From contig NZ_BCQS01000005.1 in NCBI RefSeq assembly GCF_001552195.1, positions 1 to 64,000 of the forward strand: a DNA stretch of 64,000 bases. The letters are read 5' to 3'. The number at the start of each line of letters is the position of its first letter. The first letter of the stretch is position 1. The notes under the pieces were generated by a model. It did no database searches. It saw only the letters and a program-made list of their open reading frames with translations, and was not told where the DNA came from. The stretch comes from Actinomadura latina NBRC 106108 (lineage in GTDB: Bacteria > Actinomycetota > Actinomycetes > Streptosporangiales > Streptosporangiaceae). The translations under genes were made by a program, and so were the position numbers. This document shows positions 26,631 through 35,240 of this stretch, one piece after another.

Positions 26631-26648
26631 CCTCAACTCCACTTGAGG
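26631..26648 (-). promoter_or_regulatory. SoxR box in the soxR promoter
   Basis: CCTCAACTCCACTTGAGG is an 18-bp dyad that matches the SoxR site consensus CCTCAAGTTAACTTGAGG at 14-15 positions, with both outer arms intact. It is followed on the minus strand by TAGGAT (26625-26620), a possible -10 element 8 nt before the ATG at 26612. The only gene it can control is soxR itself. Confidence 0.7.
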
Positions 26649-26673
26649 TTTGCCCGGCCGCGGCGCCCGGCGG

Positions 26674-27249
26674 CTAGTAGCGGGCGGCCGGGCTCGTCCT
26701 GCCGTGCCGCCGGGCCTGGTGGCCGAGCCGGCGCAGCCGGAAAGCGGCGCCGAGCATGGCGGCGCCGGAGAGGATCGCGAGCAGCCCGATCAGCCAGACG
26801 ACCGCGATGGCGCCCGACACCGGCCACGTGAACAGCAGGATCCCGAACAGGACCGAGATCGCGCCGGTCAGCACGTACGCCCACTCGCCGCGCAGCTCCC
26901 TGTGCATCGCGAGGGCGACCACGATCTCCAGGACGCCGGTGGCGACGGCCCACGCGGCGATGAGCATGAGCAGGACGAACGCGGTGATGCCCGGCCACAC
27001 GAGTGCCGCGATGCCGAGCGCGATCCCCGCGAACCCGACCAGCATGAGCAGGCCGCGGGGCCCGCCGGTCGCCCCCCGGATCGCCTGCGTCACGGCGATC
27101 ACGCCGTCCGCCAGGGCGTACGCGCCGAACAGCAGGACCAGCGCCCACACGGTGATGCCGGGCCAGGCCCAGGCGACGATGCCGAACAGGATCGCGAACG
27201 CGCCGCGCAGCGCCAGGACCCACCAGTGACGGGTCATCGACTCGAACAT
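26674..27249 (-). CDS. HdeD/DUF308-family membrane protein
   Basis: The 191-residue protein has six hydrophobic helices in three similar pairs, each starting with a GAFAILFGIVAWAWPGI-like unit, as in HdeD (DUF308) proteins linked to acid resistance in enterobacteria. In actinobacteria the role is unknown. The C-terminal 25 residues are strongly basic. It lies 62 nt upstream of soxR on the same strand and could be read through into it. Confidence 0.85.
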   Translation of the reverse strand: MFESMTRHWWVLALRGAFAILFGIVAWAWPGITVWALVLLFGAYALADGVIAVTQAIRGATGGPRGLLMLVGFAGIALGIAALVWPGITAFVLLMLIAAWAVATGVLEIVVALAMHRELRGEWAYVLTGAISVLFGILLFTWPVSGAIAVVWLIGLLAILSGAAMLGAAFRLRRLGHQARRHGRTSPAARY

Positions 27250-27311
27250 TCCGGCCTCCCGGGGACAGGACTTCCCCCATCCCTGCCCCCGCTCCGCACG
27301 GGAAAGGCCAA

Positions 27312-27347
27312 GGCCGGTCGCGGACTCGGCAAAGTCCGCGACCGGCC
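27312..27347 (-). terminator. terminator of pckG
   Basis: A perfect 14-bp stem (ggccggtcgcggac / gtccgcgaccggcc) with an 8-nt loop lies 30 nt beyond the pckG stop codon. Confidence 0.85.
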
Positions 27348-27376
27348 CCGTGCGTCACGCCGGCACTACACCCGGA

Positions 27377-29194
27377 TCAGTGCTCCAGGCGCCGCACCAG
27401 GTCGTGGTACTCGTCCCACAGCGCCTTCGGCATGTGGTCGCCGAACTTCTCGAAGAACTCCGGCACGAGGGCGGCCTCCTGCTTCCACACCTCGGTGTCG
27501 ACCGACAGGAGCATCTCCAGGTCGGCGTCGTCGATGGTGAGGCCGTCGGTGTCGAGCGCCTCCTTGGTCGGCAGGTGCCCGATCGGGGACTTGGCCGCGT
27601 CGGCCTTGCCGTTCAGCCGCTCGACGATCCACTTGAGCACGCGGCTGTTCTCGCCGAAGCCGGGCCAGACGAACTTGCCGTCGGCGTTCTTGCGGAACCA
27701 GTTGACGTAGTAGATGCGCGGGAGCTTCTCGGCCTCGGTCGCCTTGCCGATGTCGAGCCAGTGGCCGAAGTAGTCGCCCATGTTGTAGCCGCAGAACGGC
27801 AGCATCGCGAACGGGTCGCGGCGCAGCTCGCCGACGGCGCCCTCGGCGGCGGCGGTCTTCTCGGACGCGATGTTGGCGCCGAGGAACACGCCCTGCTGCC
27901 AGTCGAACGACTCGGTGACGAGCGGGACGGCGGACGCGCGCCGGCCGCCGAACAGGATCGCCGAGATCGGGACGCCCTTCGGGTCCTCCCACTCGTCGGC
28001 GATGATCGGGCACTGCCCGGCCGGGGTGGTGAAGCGGGCGTTCGGGTGGGCGGCCGGGGTCTGCGACTCCGGCGTCCAGTCGTTGCCCTTCCAGTCGGTC
28101 AGGTGCGCGGGCGGCTCGTCGGTGAGGCCCTCCCACCACACGTCACCGTCGTCGGTGAGCGCGACGTTGGTGAAGATGCTGTTGCCCCACAGCGTCTTCA
28201 CGGCGTTGGTGTTGGTGCTCTCGCCGGTGCCGGGCGCGACGCCGAAGAACCCGGCCTCCGGGTTGATCGCGTAGAGGCGCCCGTCGTCGCCGAAACGCAT
28301 CCAGGCGATGTCGTCGCCGATGGTCTCGACCTTCCAGCCGGGGATGGTCGGCTCCAGCATCGCGAGGTTGGTCTTCCCGCACGCGGACGGGAACGCGGCT
28401 CCGACGTAGCGGGTCTCGCCGGTGGGCGGCGTCAGCTTCAGGATGAGCATGTGCTCGGCCATCCAGCCCTCGTCGCGGGCCATCGTCGAGGCGATGCGCA
28501 GCGCGTAGCACTTCTTGCCCAGCAGGGCGTTGCCGCCGTACCCGGACCCGTACGACCAGATCTCCCGGGTCTCGGGGAAGTGGGTGATGTACTTGGTGGA
28601 GTTGCAGGGCCACGTGGCGTCGGCCTGGCCGGGCTCAAGCGGCGCGCCGACGGAGTGGACGGCCCGGACGAACGAGCCGCGCTCCTCGATGAGCCGCAGC
28701 GCGCCCGCGCCCATCCGCGTCATGATCTTCATCGACACGGCGACGTAGGCGGAGTCGGTGATCTCGACGCCCAGCTGGGAGATGTTGCCGCCGAGCGGGC
28801 CCATGCAGAACGGCACCACGTACATGGTGCGGCCCTTCATGCAGCCGTCGAAGAGACCGTCCAGGGTCTCCTTCATCTCGGCGGGAGCGACCCAGTTGTT
28901 GGTGGGACCGGCGTCCTCCTCCTTCTCGGAGCAGATGAACGTGCGGTCCTCGACGCGGGCGACGTCGGTGGGGTCGGACGCGGCGTGGAAGCTGTTCGGC
29001 CGTTTGGCCGGGTCGAGCCGCGTGAGCGTGCCCTGCTCGACGAGGAGGCTCGTCAGCCGCTCCCACTCCTCGTCCGAGCCGTCGCACCACTCCACGCGGT
29101 CCGGCTTGGTCAGCTCGGCGATCCCGCGTACCCACTCAATCAGTTCGGTGTGGCCGGTAGGGGCCTGGTCGAGGCCGGGGACCTGGATGGACAC
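27377..29194 (-). CDS. pckG: phosphoenolpyruvate carboxykinase (GTP)
   Basis: The 605-residue enzyme converts oxaloacetate and GTP to PEP, CO2 and GDP, the first step of gluconeogenesis. The GTP-type signature is present: [13 protein letters not shown], which combines the P-loop and the catalytic cysteine, with [23 protein letters not shown] downstream. Length is normal. The ATG has a weak upstream AAGGAG. Two symmetrical sites upstream (29259 and 29305) resemble GntR/DasR and CRP/GlxR operators and suggest carbon-source control. Confidence 0.97.
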   Translation of the reverse strand: MSIQVPGLDQAPTGHTELIEWVRGIAELTKPDRVEWCDGSDEEWERLTSLLVEQGTLTRLDPAKRPNSFHAASDPTDVARVEDRTFICSEKEEDAGPTNNWVAPAEMKETLDGLFDGCMKGRTMYVVPFCMGPLGGNISQLGVEITDSAYVAVSMKIMTRMGAGALRLIEERGSFVRAVHSVGAPLEPGQADATWPCNSTKYITHFPETREIWSYGSGYGGNALLGKKCYALRIASTMARDEGWMAEHMLILKLTPPTGETRYVGAAFPSACGKTNLAMLEPTIPGWKVETIGDDIAWMRFGDDGRLYAINPEAGFFGVAPGTGESTNTNAVKTLWGNSIFTNVALTDDGDVWWEGLTDEPPAHLTDWKGNDWTPESQTPAAHPNARFTTPAGQCPIIADEWEDPKGVPISAILFGGRRASAVPLVTESFDWQQGVFLGANIASEKTAAAEGAVGELRRDPFAMLPFCGYNMGDYFGHWLDIGKATEAEKLPRIYYVNWFRKNADGKFVWPGFGENSRVLKWIVERLNGKADAAKSPIGHLPTKEALDTDGLTIDDADLEMLLSVDTEVWKQEAALVPEFFEKFGDHMPKALWDEYHDLVRRLEH

Positions 29195-29258
29195 GGGCTA
29201 CTCCTTCAGCTGTTCGCAGGATGTTTGCATGATGAACAACACCCGTCGTTTTTGCCAT

Positions 29259-29272
29259 TTGGTCTGGACCAA
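29259..29272. promoter_or_regulatory. DasR-like (GntR) palindrome upstream of pckG
   Basis: TTGGTC-TG-GACCAA is a perfect 14-bp dyad 65 nt upstream of the start codon. Its core TGGTCTGGACCA differs at one base from the DasR response element core TGGTCTAGACCA known from Streptomyces. No DasR gene is in the window. Confidence 0.5.
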
Positions 29273-29304
29273 TCCCGTCCGCATTTGGGGGTTCTTGCCC
29301 GTTT

Positions 29305-29320
29305 TGTGATTGTTATCACG
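29305..29320. promoter_or_regulatory. CRP/GlxR-like site upstream of pckG
   Basis: TGTGATTGTTATCACG matches TGTGA-N6-TCACA at nine of ten defined positions, with a perfect GTGAT/ATCAC dyad. It lies 111 nt upstream of the pckG start. GlxR, the CRP homologue of Corynebacterium, controls central carbon genes through such sites. Confidence 0.55.
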
Positions 29321-29371
29321 CGGGGACGGACGTGACGCCCGCCACCCGCGTGTGGTTCCGTATGGGCGCGT

Positions 29372-30448
29372 TCAAGCTGGGTAAACGTGGGTTTCGGTGG
29401 CCTTCACGGCTGCCCAGATCACGCTGCCCTCCGACAATTGGAGCTCCGCGACGGCGGCCGGAGTGACGTCCGCGACCGCGTCGAAAGGCGGTCCGGAGAG
29501 CTGCACCCGGACGCGGTCCCCCTGCCGTTCGACCGCCGCCACGCGGGCGCGCCAGAGATTGCGGGGACTGCCGTCGGGACGCGTCCGGTACAGCGCCACC
29601 GCGGATGGCGCGAAGGCTATGAACACCTCACCGTCCGGTGAGTCCACCGTGTCCAGGGTTCCGGTGCCGTCGCCGACCACCACGGTCCCGCCCTCGGCCC
29701 GCCCCCGGTACAGGTTCAGCCCGACGAGCCGCGCCACGTAGCCGGTGCGGGGATGGCGGGCGACGTACGCGGGCGCCCCCTCCTGGACGAGCCGCCCGCC
29801 CTCGATCACCACGATGCGGTCGGCCAGCACCATCGCGTCCAGCGGGTCGTGCGTGACGAGCACGGCCGCGCCCGCGAACCCGGCGAGGTGGCGGCGCAGC
29901 GCGGCCCGGATCTCCAGCCGGGTGTGGGCGTCGAGGGCGGCGAGCGGCTCGTCCAGCAGGAGCAGCCCCGGTTCGACGGCCAGCGCGCGTGCGAGCGCCA
30001 CCCGCTGCGCCTGCCCGCCCGACAGCGCGCGGGGCCGGGCCGGCGCGTACTCCGCGAGGCCCACGCGGCCCAGCCACTCGGCGGCGGTCCGCCGGGCGGC
30101 GCGCCGGCCCGCGCCCCGGCAGCGCGGCCCGAACGCGACGTTCTCCAGCGCGCTGAGGTGCGGGAACAGCAGGTAGTCCTGGAAGACCATGCCGATGCCG
30201 CGGCGGTCGGGCGGCAGCGGGCGCAGGTCCTCGCCGTCCACCCGGACGTGCCCGCCCGCCATCGGGACGAGCCCGGCCAGCGCCCGCAGCGCGGTGCTCT
30301 TGCCGGCGCCGTTCGGGCCGAGCAGCGCGACGACCTCCCCCGGCGCGGCGGTGAGCGGCAGGTCGAGATCGAACGCGCCGCGCCGCACGACGAGCCGCGC
30401 GTCCAGCCCCTGCCCCGTCCCCAGGTTCGCTCCGCCCTCGCCACTCAT
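29372..30448 (-). CDS. modC: molybdate ABC transporter ATP-binding protein
   Basis: The 358-residue ATPase has Walker A LLGPNGAGKST, signature ALSGGQAQRVALARALA, Walker B LLLLDEPLAALDA and the switch histidine in VLVTHDPLDAM. The C-terminal ~120 residues form a TOBE-like oxyanion-sensing domain (GRAEGGTVVVGDG ... VAAVERQGDRVRVQLSG). It energises ModB in the membrane. The start ATG overlaps the modB stop by 4 nt. It is the last gene of the operon. Confidence 0.9.
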   Translation of the reverse strand: MSGEGGANLGTGQGLDARLVVRRGAFDLDLPLTAAPGEVVALLGPNGAGKSTALRALAGLVPMAGGHVRVDGEDLRPLPPDRRGIGMVFQDYLLFPHLSALENVAFGPRCRGAGRRAARRTAAEWLGRVGLAEYAPARPRALSGGQAQRVALARALAVEPGLLLLDEPLAALDAHTRLEIRAALRRHLAGFAGAAVLVTHDPLDAMVLADRIVVIEGGRLVQEGAPAYVARHPRTGYVARLVGLNLYRGRAEGGTVVVGDGTGTLDTVDSPDGEVFIAFAPSAVALYRTRPDGSPRNLWRARVAAVERQGDRVRVQLSGPPFDAVADVTPAAVAELQLSEGSVIWAAVKATETHVYPA

Positions 30449-31254
30449 GTGGTGCTCACCCACCGGTCGCGGAGCGCGGCCAGGACGATCACCGAGACGG
30501 CGAGCAGGACGAGGCTGAGCACGATCGCGGCCTGCGGGTCGGTCTCCAGCGCCAGGTAGACGGCGAGCGGCATCGTCTGCGTCCGGCCCGGGAAGTTGCC
30601 CGCGAACGTGATCGTCGCGCCGAACTCGCCCAGCGCCCGCGCCCAGCACAGCACGGCGCCGGCCGCCACGCCGGGCGCGACGAGCGGCAGCGTGACCCGG
30701 CGGAAGATCGTCCAGCGGCCGGCGCCGAGGGTGGCGGCGGCCTCCTCGTAGCGCAGGTCAGCGGCGCGCAGCGCGCCCTCCACGCTGATCACCAGGAACG
30801 GCATCGCCACGAACGTCTCGGCCAGCACGACGCCGGCGGTGGTGAACGGCAGCGTGATCCCGAACGTGGCGTCCAGCCACTCCCCGACCAGGCCGCGCCG
30901 GCCGAGCACGAGCAGCAGCGCGACGCCGCCGACGACCGGAGGCAGCACCAGCGGCACCGTCACCAGCGCCCGGACGAGGCGGACGCCCGGAAACCGGACG
31001 CGGGCCATCGTCCAGGCCAGCGGAACGCCGAGGAGGACGCACAGGCAGGTCGCGAGGGTCGCGCTGAGCAGCGAGAGGCGCAGCGCGTCCAGCACCTGCG
31101 GCTCCATGAGCCGCGTGCCGAGCGTCGACCACGGCGCCCGGACGAGCAGCCCGACCAGCGGCAGCACCAGGAACGCCAGCCCGGCCAGCGCGGGCAGCAG
31201 GAGCACCCAGGGGGGCCGCCCCGGAAGCCGGTCGGCCTCCCTCGCCGGCCTCAC
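30445..31254 (-). CDS. modB: molybdate ABC transporter permease
   Basis: The 269-residue protein has six hydrophobic helices and the EAA loop that docks on the ATPase (RYEEAAATLGAGRWTIFRRVTLPLVAPG). It matches ModB-type permeases, with the MARVRFPGVRLVRALVTVPLVLPPVVGG segment typical of the family. GTG start overlaps the modA stop by 4 nt, and its stop overlaps modC in the same way. Confidence 0.9.
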   Translation of the reverse strand: MRPAREADRLPGRPPWVLLLPALAGLAFLVLPLVGLLVRAPWSTLGTRLMEPQVLDALRLSLLSATLATCLCVLLGVPLAWTMARVRFPGVRLVRALVTVPLVLPPVVGGVALLLVLGRRGLVGEWLDATFGITLPFTTAGVVLAETFVAMPFLVISVEGALRAADLRYEEAAATLGAGRWTIFRRVTLPLVAPGVAAGAVLCWARALGEFGATITFAGNFPGRTQTMPLAVYLALETDPQAAIVLSLVLLAVSVIVLAALRDRWVSTT

Positions 31255-32039
31255 GGCGCCTCGAAGCCCGCCTTGGCCAGCACGGCTTTGCCCTGCTCCC
31301 CCAGCACGAGCTTGAGGAAGTCATTGGCGAGCGCGCTGTTCGGTGCCCTCTTCTTCGGCGGGGCGACCGCGACGATCAGGTAGTCGTTGACGGCCTTCGC
31401 CGCCTCAGGAAACTCGATCTTCGTGACCTTGCCATTCGCGGCCTCGACGTCGGTGCGGTAGACGAGCCCGGCATCCGCCTCCCCCAGGCCGACCTTGGTG
31501 AGGACGGCCTTGACGTCCCTCTCCCGCGACACGGGCTCGACCTCGACCCCCGCCGCGCCGAGCGCGGTCTTCGCGGCGGCCCCGCAGGGCACCTGCACGG
31601 CGCACAGGACCACCTTCAGGCCCGGCCTGGATAGATCGCCCACCTTGGCCACCTTGCCGGGGTTGTCCTTCGGCACGGCGATGACCAGGCGGTTCTTGGT
31701 GAACACCTGCGGCCGCCCGGATGCTTCGCCCGCGTCGGTCACCGTCTTCATCGTGGCCGGGTTCGCGGACGCGAACACGTCCGCCGGGGCGCCCTGCGCG
31801 ATCTGCTGCGCGAGCGTCGAGCTGCCGCCGAAGTTGAACCTGACCCGGACGCCGGGGTGCGAGCCCTCGAACGTCCTCCCGAGCGCGGTGAACGTCTCCG
31901 TCAGCGAGGCCGCCGCGAACACGGTCAGCGTCCCGCCGCCGCTGCCACCGCCCGTCCCCGGCGAGGCGTCCCCGACGTCGCCGCAGCCGGTGAGGGCCGT
32001 GAGCAGGAGGACCGCTGCGGCCGCGGAGCGCTTGATCAT
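31251..32039 (-). CDS. modA: molybdate-binding lipoprotein
   Basis: The 262-residue protein starts with a lipoprotein signal peptide (KRSAAAAVLLLTALTGC, lipobox LTGC with Cys19) and a Gly/Ser linker, then the ModA fold: TLTVFAAASLTETF, FNFGGSSTLAQQI, APADVFASANPATM and KNRLVIAVPKDNPGKV. It captures molybdate or tungstate outside the membrane for ModBC. It overlaps both neighbours by 4 nt. Confidence 0.95.
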   Translation of the reverse strand: MIKRSAAAAVLLLTALTGCGDVGDASPGTGGGSGGGTLTVFAAASLTETFTALGRTFEGSHPGVRVRFNFGGSSTLAQQIAQGAPADVFASANPATMKTVTDAGEASGRPQVFTKNRLVIAVPKDNPGKVAKVGDLSRPGLKVVLCAVQVPCGAAAKTALGAAGVEVEPVSRERDVKAVLTKVGLGEADAGLVYRTDVEAANGKVTKIEFPEAAKAVNDYLIVAVAPPKKRAPNSALANDFLKLVLGEQGKAVLAKAGFEAP

Positions 32040-32449
32040 GGCGATCCCCTCTCCGCGACCTCGACCACGACGTTCGTCGACTTCACGACGGCCTCGGCGA
32101 CCACGCCCACCTGGAGGCCGAGGTCGTCGGCGGCCTCCCGGCTCATCAGCGACACGACCCGGAACGGGCCCGCCTGGATCTCCACCTGCGCCATCACGCC
32201 GTCCCGGACGACGTCGGTCACGATGCCCCGCAGCCGGTTGCGCGCCGAGGAGAAGCGCTCGGACTGGTCGGGCGGCCCGGCTCCGCGTGCCTGGTCGCGC
32301 ACGAACGCGGCCAGCTCGGCGCCGGGCACCAGCCGGTGCCCGTGCCCGTCGCGGGACGCGGGGAGCCGCCCGCCGTCCACCCAGCGGCGGACGGTGTCCG
32401 CGCTGACCCCGAGCAGCGCCGCCGCCTCACTGATCCTGAACGTCGTCAC
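32036..32449 (-). CDS. HTH-TOBE molybdate-responsive protein
   Basis: The 137-residue protein joins an excisionase/MerR-like helix-turn-helix (FRISEAAALLGVSADTVRRWVDGGRLPAS, residues 4-32) to a single molbindin/TOBE domain (RNRLRGIVTDVVRDGVMAQVEIQAGPF..., about 70-133). This suggests a molybdate-sensing regulator replacing the unrelated ModE. It heads the mod operon and its stop overlaps the modA ATG by 4 nt, so all four genes are translationally chained. Confidence 0.85.
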   Translation of the reverse strand: MTTFRISEAAALLGVSADTVRRWVDGGRLPASRDGHGHRLVPGAELAAFVRDQARGAGPPDQSERFSSARNRLRGIVTDVVRDGVMAQVEIQAGPFRVVSLMSREAADDLGLQVGVVAEAVVKSTNVVVEVAERGSP

Positions 32450-32542
32450 GGGGCAAGCCTAGCCAACCGCAGATACAAGGAGAAGTAGGAATTATGCCCA
32501 GAGAATACGAGCCTTCGATCGATGCACGATTTGCAGATGCGG

Positions 32543-32700
32543 TCAGGGCACGTCCAGCAGCGCCTCCGCGATCATCCCCAGGTTCGCCCAGTCCACGAGC
32601 CGCTCCAGCAGCGGGGCGTGGGTCCGGCGAGGAAGACGGCGGCGTCCCACCGGTCCGGCGGCTCCTCACGCGCGTGGACGACCGTGATGTCACCTTCCAT
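32543..32700 (-). pseudogene. remnant of a nucleoside 2-deoxyribosyltransferase-like gene
   Basis: After a GGGAG ribosome-binding site, the ATG at 32700 opens a reading frame MEGDITVVHAREEPPDRWDA...FLAGPTPR, which resembles the N-terminus of the nucleoside 2-deoxyribosyltransferase family. After about 30 codons the frame shifts and stops at 32572. In another frame, ERLVDWANLGMIAEALLDV continues to a stop at 32543. The middle of the gene is missing. This is read as a deletion relic; the rest of the 32450-32811 gap shows nothing else. Confidence 0.45.
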
Positions 32701-32811
32701 GGAAATGCTCCCTTTTGGGCCATGTGTGGGCCTTCCGGCCGCGTAGATCGGCCCGCTCCGGGTAAACGGTGTCTCAAAACAGAATCAGACGCCCGGTCAG
32801 GAGGAATGATC

Positions 32812-33420
32812 ATGACTGGGACCATGCGAGCACCGCGCACCCGGGGCGTCCTCAGCGGATTTCTGCTGATCCTGCTGGGGCTGTGGGGCGGCCTGCTGCC
32901 GTTCGTCGGACCCTACTTCGGCTTCGGCTTCGCGCCCGACGACACCTGGGTCTACAACACCGACCGCCTGCAACTCAGCATCGCCCCCGGCGCCGCCGCC
33001 GTGCTGGGCGGGCTGATTCTGCTCTTCAGCGCCAACCGCGCCGCCGCGATGTTCGGCGGCTGGCTGGCCGCGCTCGGCGGCGCCTGGTTCGCCGTCGGGC
33101 CGTTCCTCGCCACCCTGTGGGACGTGCCGGGGATCGGCTCCCCGCTCGGCACGAGCGAGGGCCAGGTCATCTCCGAGCAGCTGTCCGGGTTCACCGGGCT
33201 CGGCGTCGTCATCGTGTTCCTCGCCGCGTTCGCGCTCGGCCGGTTCGCCGTCGTCGGCGCGCGGGAACGGGCCTGGGCGGACGAGCCCGGACCGGCGAAC
33301 GCCGGCACCACCCAGCCGATCGTGCACGGCCGCTACGCGCGGGAGAACCAGCCCGGGCAGGCGGCGCCGCCGAGGGACGGCGACCAGCACGTCGCGGGCG
33401 AGCCGCGCTACGACCGCTGA
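32812..33420 (+). CDS. hypothetical four-helix membrane protein
   Basis: The ~202-residue protein begins with a basic segment and four hydrophobic helices (VLSGFLLILLGLWGGLLPFVGPY, IAPGAAAVLGGLILLFS, AAMFGGWLAALGGAWFAVGPF, GLGVVIVFLAAFALGRFAVV), followed by a hydrophilic tail of ~50 residues. It resembles small uncharacterised actinobacterial membrane proteins. AGGAGG lies 7 nt before ATG 32812. The longer reading frame from 32494 is not supported: its first 100 codons have no hydrophobic or conserved features. Confidence 0.7.
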   Translation: MTGTMRAPRTRGVLSGFLLILLGLWGGLLPFVGPYFGFGFAPDDTWVYNTDRLQLSIAPGAAAVLGGLILLFSANRAAAMFGGWLAALGGAWFAVGPFLATLWDVPGIGSPLGTSEGQVISEQLSGFTGLGVVIVFLAAFALGRFAVVGARERAWADEPGPANAGTTQPIVHGRYARENQPGQAAPPRDGDQHVAGEPRYDR

Positions 33421-33459
33421 CAACCGCTGCGCGGCGGGCGCGGCGGGCGCCCGGCCGCG

Positions 33460-33666
33460 TCAGCGGCGGTCGCGGCTGCGCATGTTGCGGACGGCCTTGG
33501 TCGTCTCGTAGCTGGTGCGCTCGTCGTCCGTCCGGACGTCGTCGCGATCGGTGAACATGGCGACGAACGCGATCAGCAGCCCGACGCCGCCGATCCACGG
33601 CTCCCGCCAGGCGAAGCTGAGCGCCACGCATGCGGCAGCCACGGAGAGCAGTAGCAAGAGCTTCAC
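33460..33666 (-). CDS. small membrane protein
   Basis: The 68-residue protein has two hydrophobic helices (LLLLLSVAAACVALSFAW and GGVGLLIAFVAMF) and a charged C-terminus (TDRDDVRTDDERTSYETTKAVRNMRSRDRR). No function is recognised. GTG at 33666 has GAGGGG 7 nt upstream. It is convergent with the four-helix protein gene and lies downstream of the der terminator. Confidence 0.6.
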   Translation of the reverse strand: MKLLLLLSVAAACVALSFAWREPWIGGVGLLIAFVAMFTDRDDVRTDDERTSYETTKAVRNMRSRDRR

Positions 33667-33743
33667 GTCGCACCCCTCGACCCGCGCCCTGAGGTCCGGA
33701 GACGGGGGCCTCCGGACGAAACCGGTGTCCGTCCCGGGATTGC

Positions 33744-33765
33744 CGAGTAATGGAAGACTTACTCG
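33744..33765. promoter_or_regulatory. CGAGTAA-N8-TTACTCG inverted repeat
   Basis: A perfect 7-bp dyad with an 8-nt spacer lies 78 nt upstream of the small membrane protein start and downstream of the der terminator. It may be an operator for that gene; nothing else supports it. Confidence 0.35.
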
Positions 33766-33793
33766 CGTCCCGTAGAAGGCATCCTGACATGCC

Positions 33794-33826
33794 GCGGCCC
33801 GTCCGGGAAGAACCTGGACGGGCCGC
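33794..33826 (-). terminator. terminator of the der operon
   Basis: A perfect 11-bp stem (gcggcccgtcc / ggacgggccgc) with an 11-nt loop lies 17 nt past the der stop codon on the minus strand. Confidence 0.85.
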
Positions 33827-33842
33827 ATGCCGAATATTTCCG

Positions 33843-35240
33843 TTACTTCCGGCCCTTGCCGCGCTTCTCGCGGATCTTCATCGCGATGTCGAGCGGGGTC
33901 CCCGCGAAGCCGAACTCCTCCCGCAGCCGCCGCTCGATGAACCGCCGGTAGCCCTCCTCCAGGAACCCGGAGGTGAACAGCACGAACCGCGGCGGACGCA
34001 CCCCCGCCTGCGTCGCGAACAGCACGCGCGGCTGCTTCCCGCCCCGCACCGGGTGCGGGTGGGAGTTCACCAGGTCGGCGAAGAACTGGTTCAGCTTGGA
34101 CGTCGGAACGCGGGTGCCCCAGCCCTCCAGCGCCGTCTCGATGCCCGGCACCAGCTTCTCCATGTGCCGGCCGGTCTTCGCGGAGACGTTCACCCGCGGC
34201 GCCCAGCGCGCGTTGTGCAGCTGCCGGTCGATCTCGCGCTCCAGGTAATGGCGGCGCTCCTCGTCCAGCAGGTCCCACTTGTTGTAGGCGATCACCAGCG
34301 AGCGGCCTGAGTCGATCACCATCGAGATGATCCGCAGGTCCTGCTCGGCGAGCGGCTGGTCGGCGTCCACCAGCACGACCGCGACCTCGGCGCGCTCCAG
34401 CGCCGACTGGGTGCGCAGCGTCGCGTAGAAGTCGGCGCCCTGGTTCTCCCGGTGCCGCCGCCGGATCCCGGCCGTGTCGATGAACCGCCAGGTCTTGCCG
34501 CCCAGCTCGATCAGCTCGTCCACCGGGTCCCGGGTGGTCCCCGCCACCGAGTCGACGACCGCGCGCCGCTCCCCCGCCAGCTGGTTCAGCAGGCTCGACT
34601 TGCCGACGTTCGGACGGCCCAGCAGCGCCACCCGGCGCGGCCCGCCCTCCGCGCCGAACGTCTCCGCCGGCGGCTCCTCCGGCAGCGCCTCCAGCACCGC
34701 GTCCAGCAGGTCGCCGCTGCCGCGCCCGTGCAGCGCGCTGACCGGGTGCGGCTCGCCGATACCGAGCGACCACAGCACGGCCGCGTCCGACTCGGCGCCC
34801 ATGTTGTCGACCTTGTTGGCGACCAGCACCACCGGCTTGCCGGACCGGCGCAGGATCTCCACCACGGCCTCGTCCACGTCGGTGGCGCCCACGGTCGCGT
34901 CGACCACGAACATCACCACGTCCGCCAGGTCGACCGCCAGCCGGGCCTGCTCGGCGATCGCCGCGGCCAGGCCGGACGAGTCGGGCAGCCAGCCGCCCGT
35001 GTCGACGACGGTGAACCGGCGCCCGCTCCACGTCGCGTCGTAGGCGACCCGATCCCGGGTCACGCCCGGGACGTCCTCCACGACGGCCTCGCGGCGGCCG
35101 AGGATCCGGTTGACGAGGGTGGACTTGCCGACGTTCGGCCGCCCCACCACCGCCACGACCGGCGCCGGGCCCGCCTCGTCGGCGACGTCGCCGGCGACGT
35201 CCACCGTCTCGATCTCATATTCACTCACTGCGATGCTCAC
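33843..35240 (-). CDS. der: ribosome biogenesis GTPase Der (EngA)
   Basis: The 465-residue protein has two tandem G domains, each with G1 [11 protein letters not shown]2 and G3 (DTGGW, DTAGI), and G4 NKVD / NKWD, followed by a KH-like domain. Der acts in 50S subunit maturation. It starts directly after the cmk stop (TGA then GTG, no gap), and a GTG five codons downstream is also possible. The C-terminus is basic ([11 protein letters not shown]). Confidence 0.97.
   Translation of the reverse strand: MSIAVSEYEIETVDVAGDVADEAGPAPVVAVVGRPNVGKSTLVNRILGRREAVVEDVPGVTRDRVAYDATWSGRRFTVVDTGGWLPDSSGLAAAIAEQARLAVDLADVVMFVVDATVGATDVDEAVVEILRRSGKPVVLVANKVDNMGAESDAAVLWSLGIGEPHPVSALHGRGSGDLLDAVLEALPEEPPAETFGAEGGPRRVALLGRPNVGKSSLLNQLAGERRAVVDSVAGTTRDPVDELIELGGKTWRFIDTAGIRRRHRENQGADFYATLRTQSALERAEVAVVLVDADQPLAEQDLRIISMVIDSGRSLVIAYNKWDLLDEERRHYLEREIDRQLHNARWAPRVNVSAKTGRHMEKLVPGIETALEGWGTRVPTSKLNQFFADLVNSHPHPVRGGKQPRVLFATQAGVRPPRFVLFTSGFLEEGYRRFIERRLREEFGFAGTPLDIAMKIREKRGKGRK

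Noticed and set aside
32494..32811. A longer start for the four-helix membrane protein
   Set aside because: The extra 100 codons are low-complexity, contain the deoxyribosyltransferase relic on the other strand and lack a ribosome-binding site; ATG 32812 has AGGAGG.
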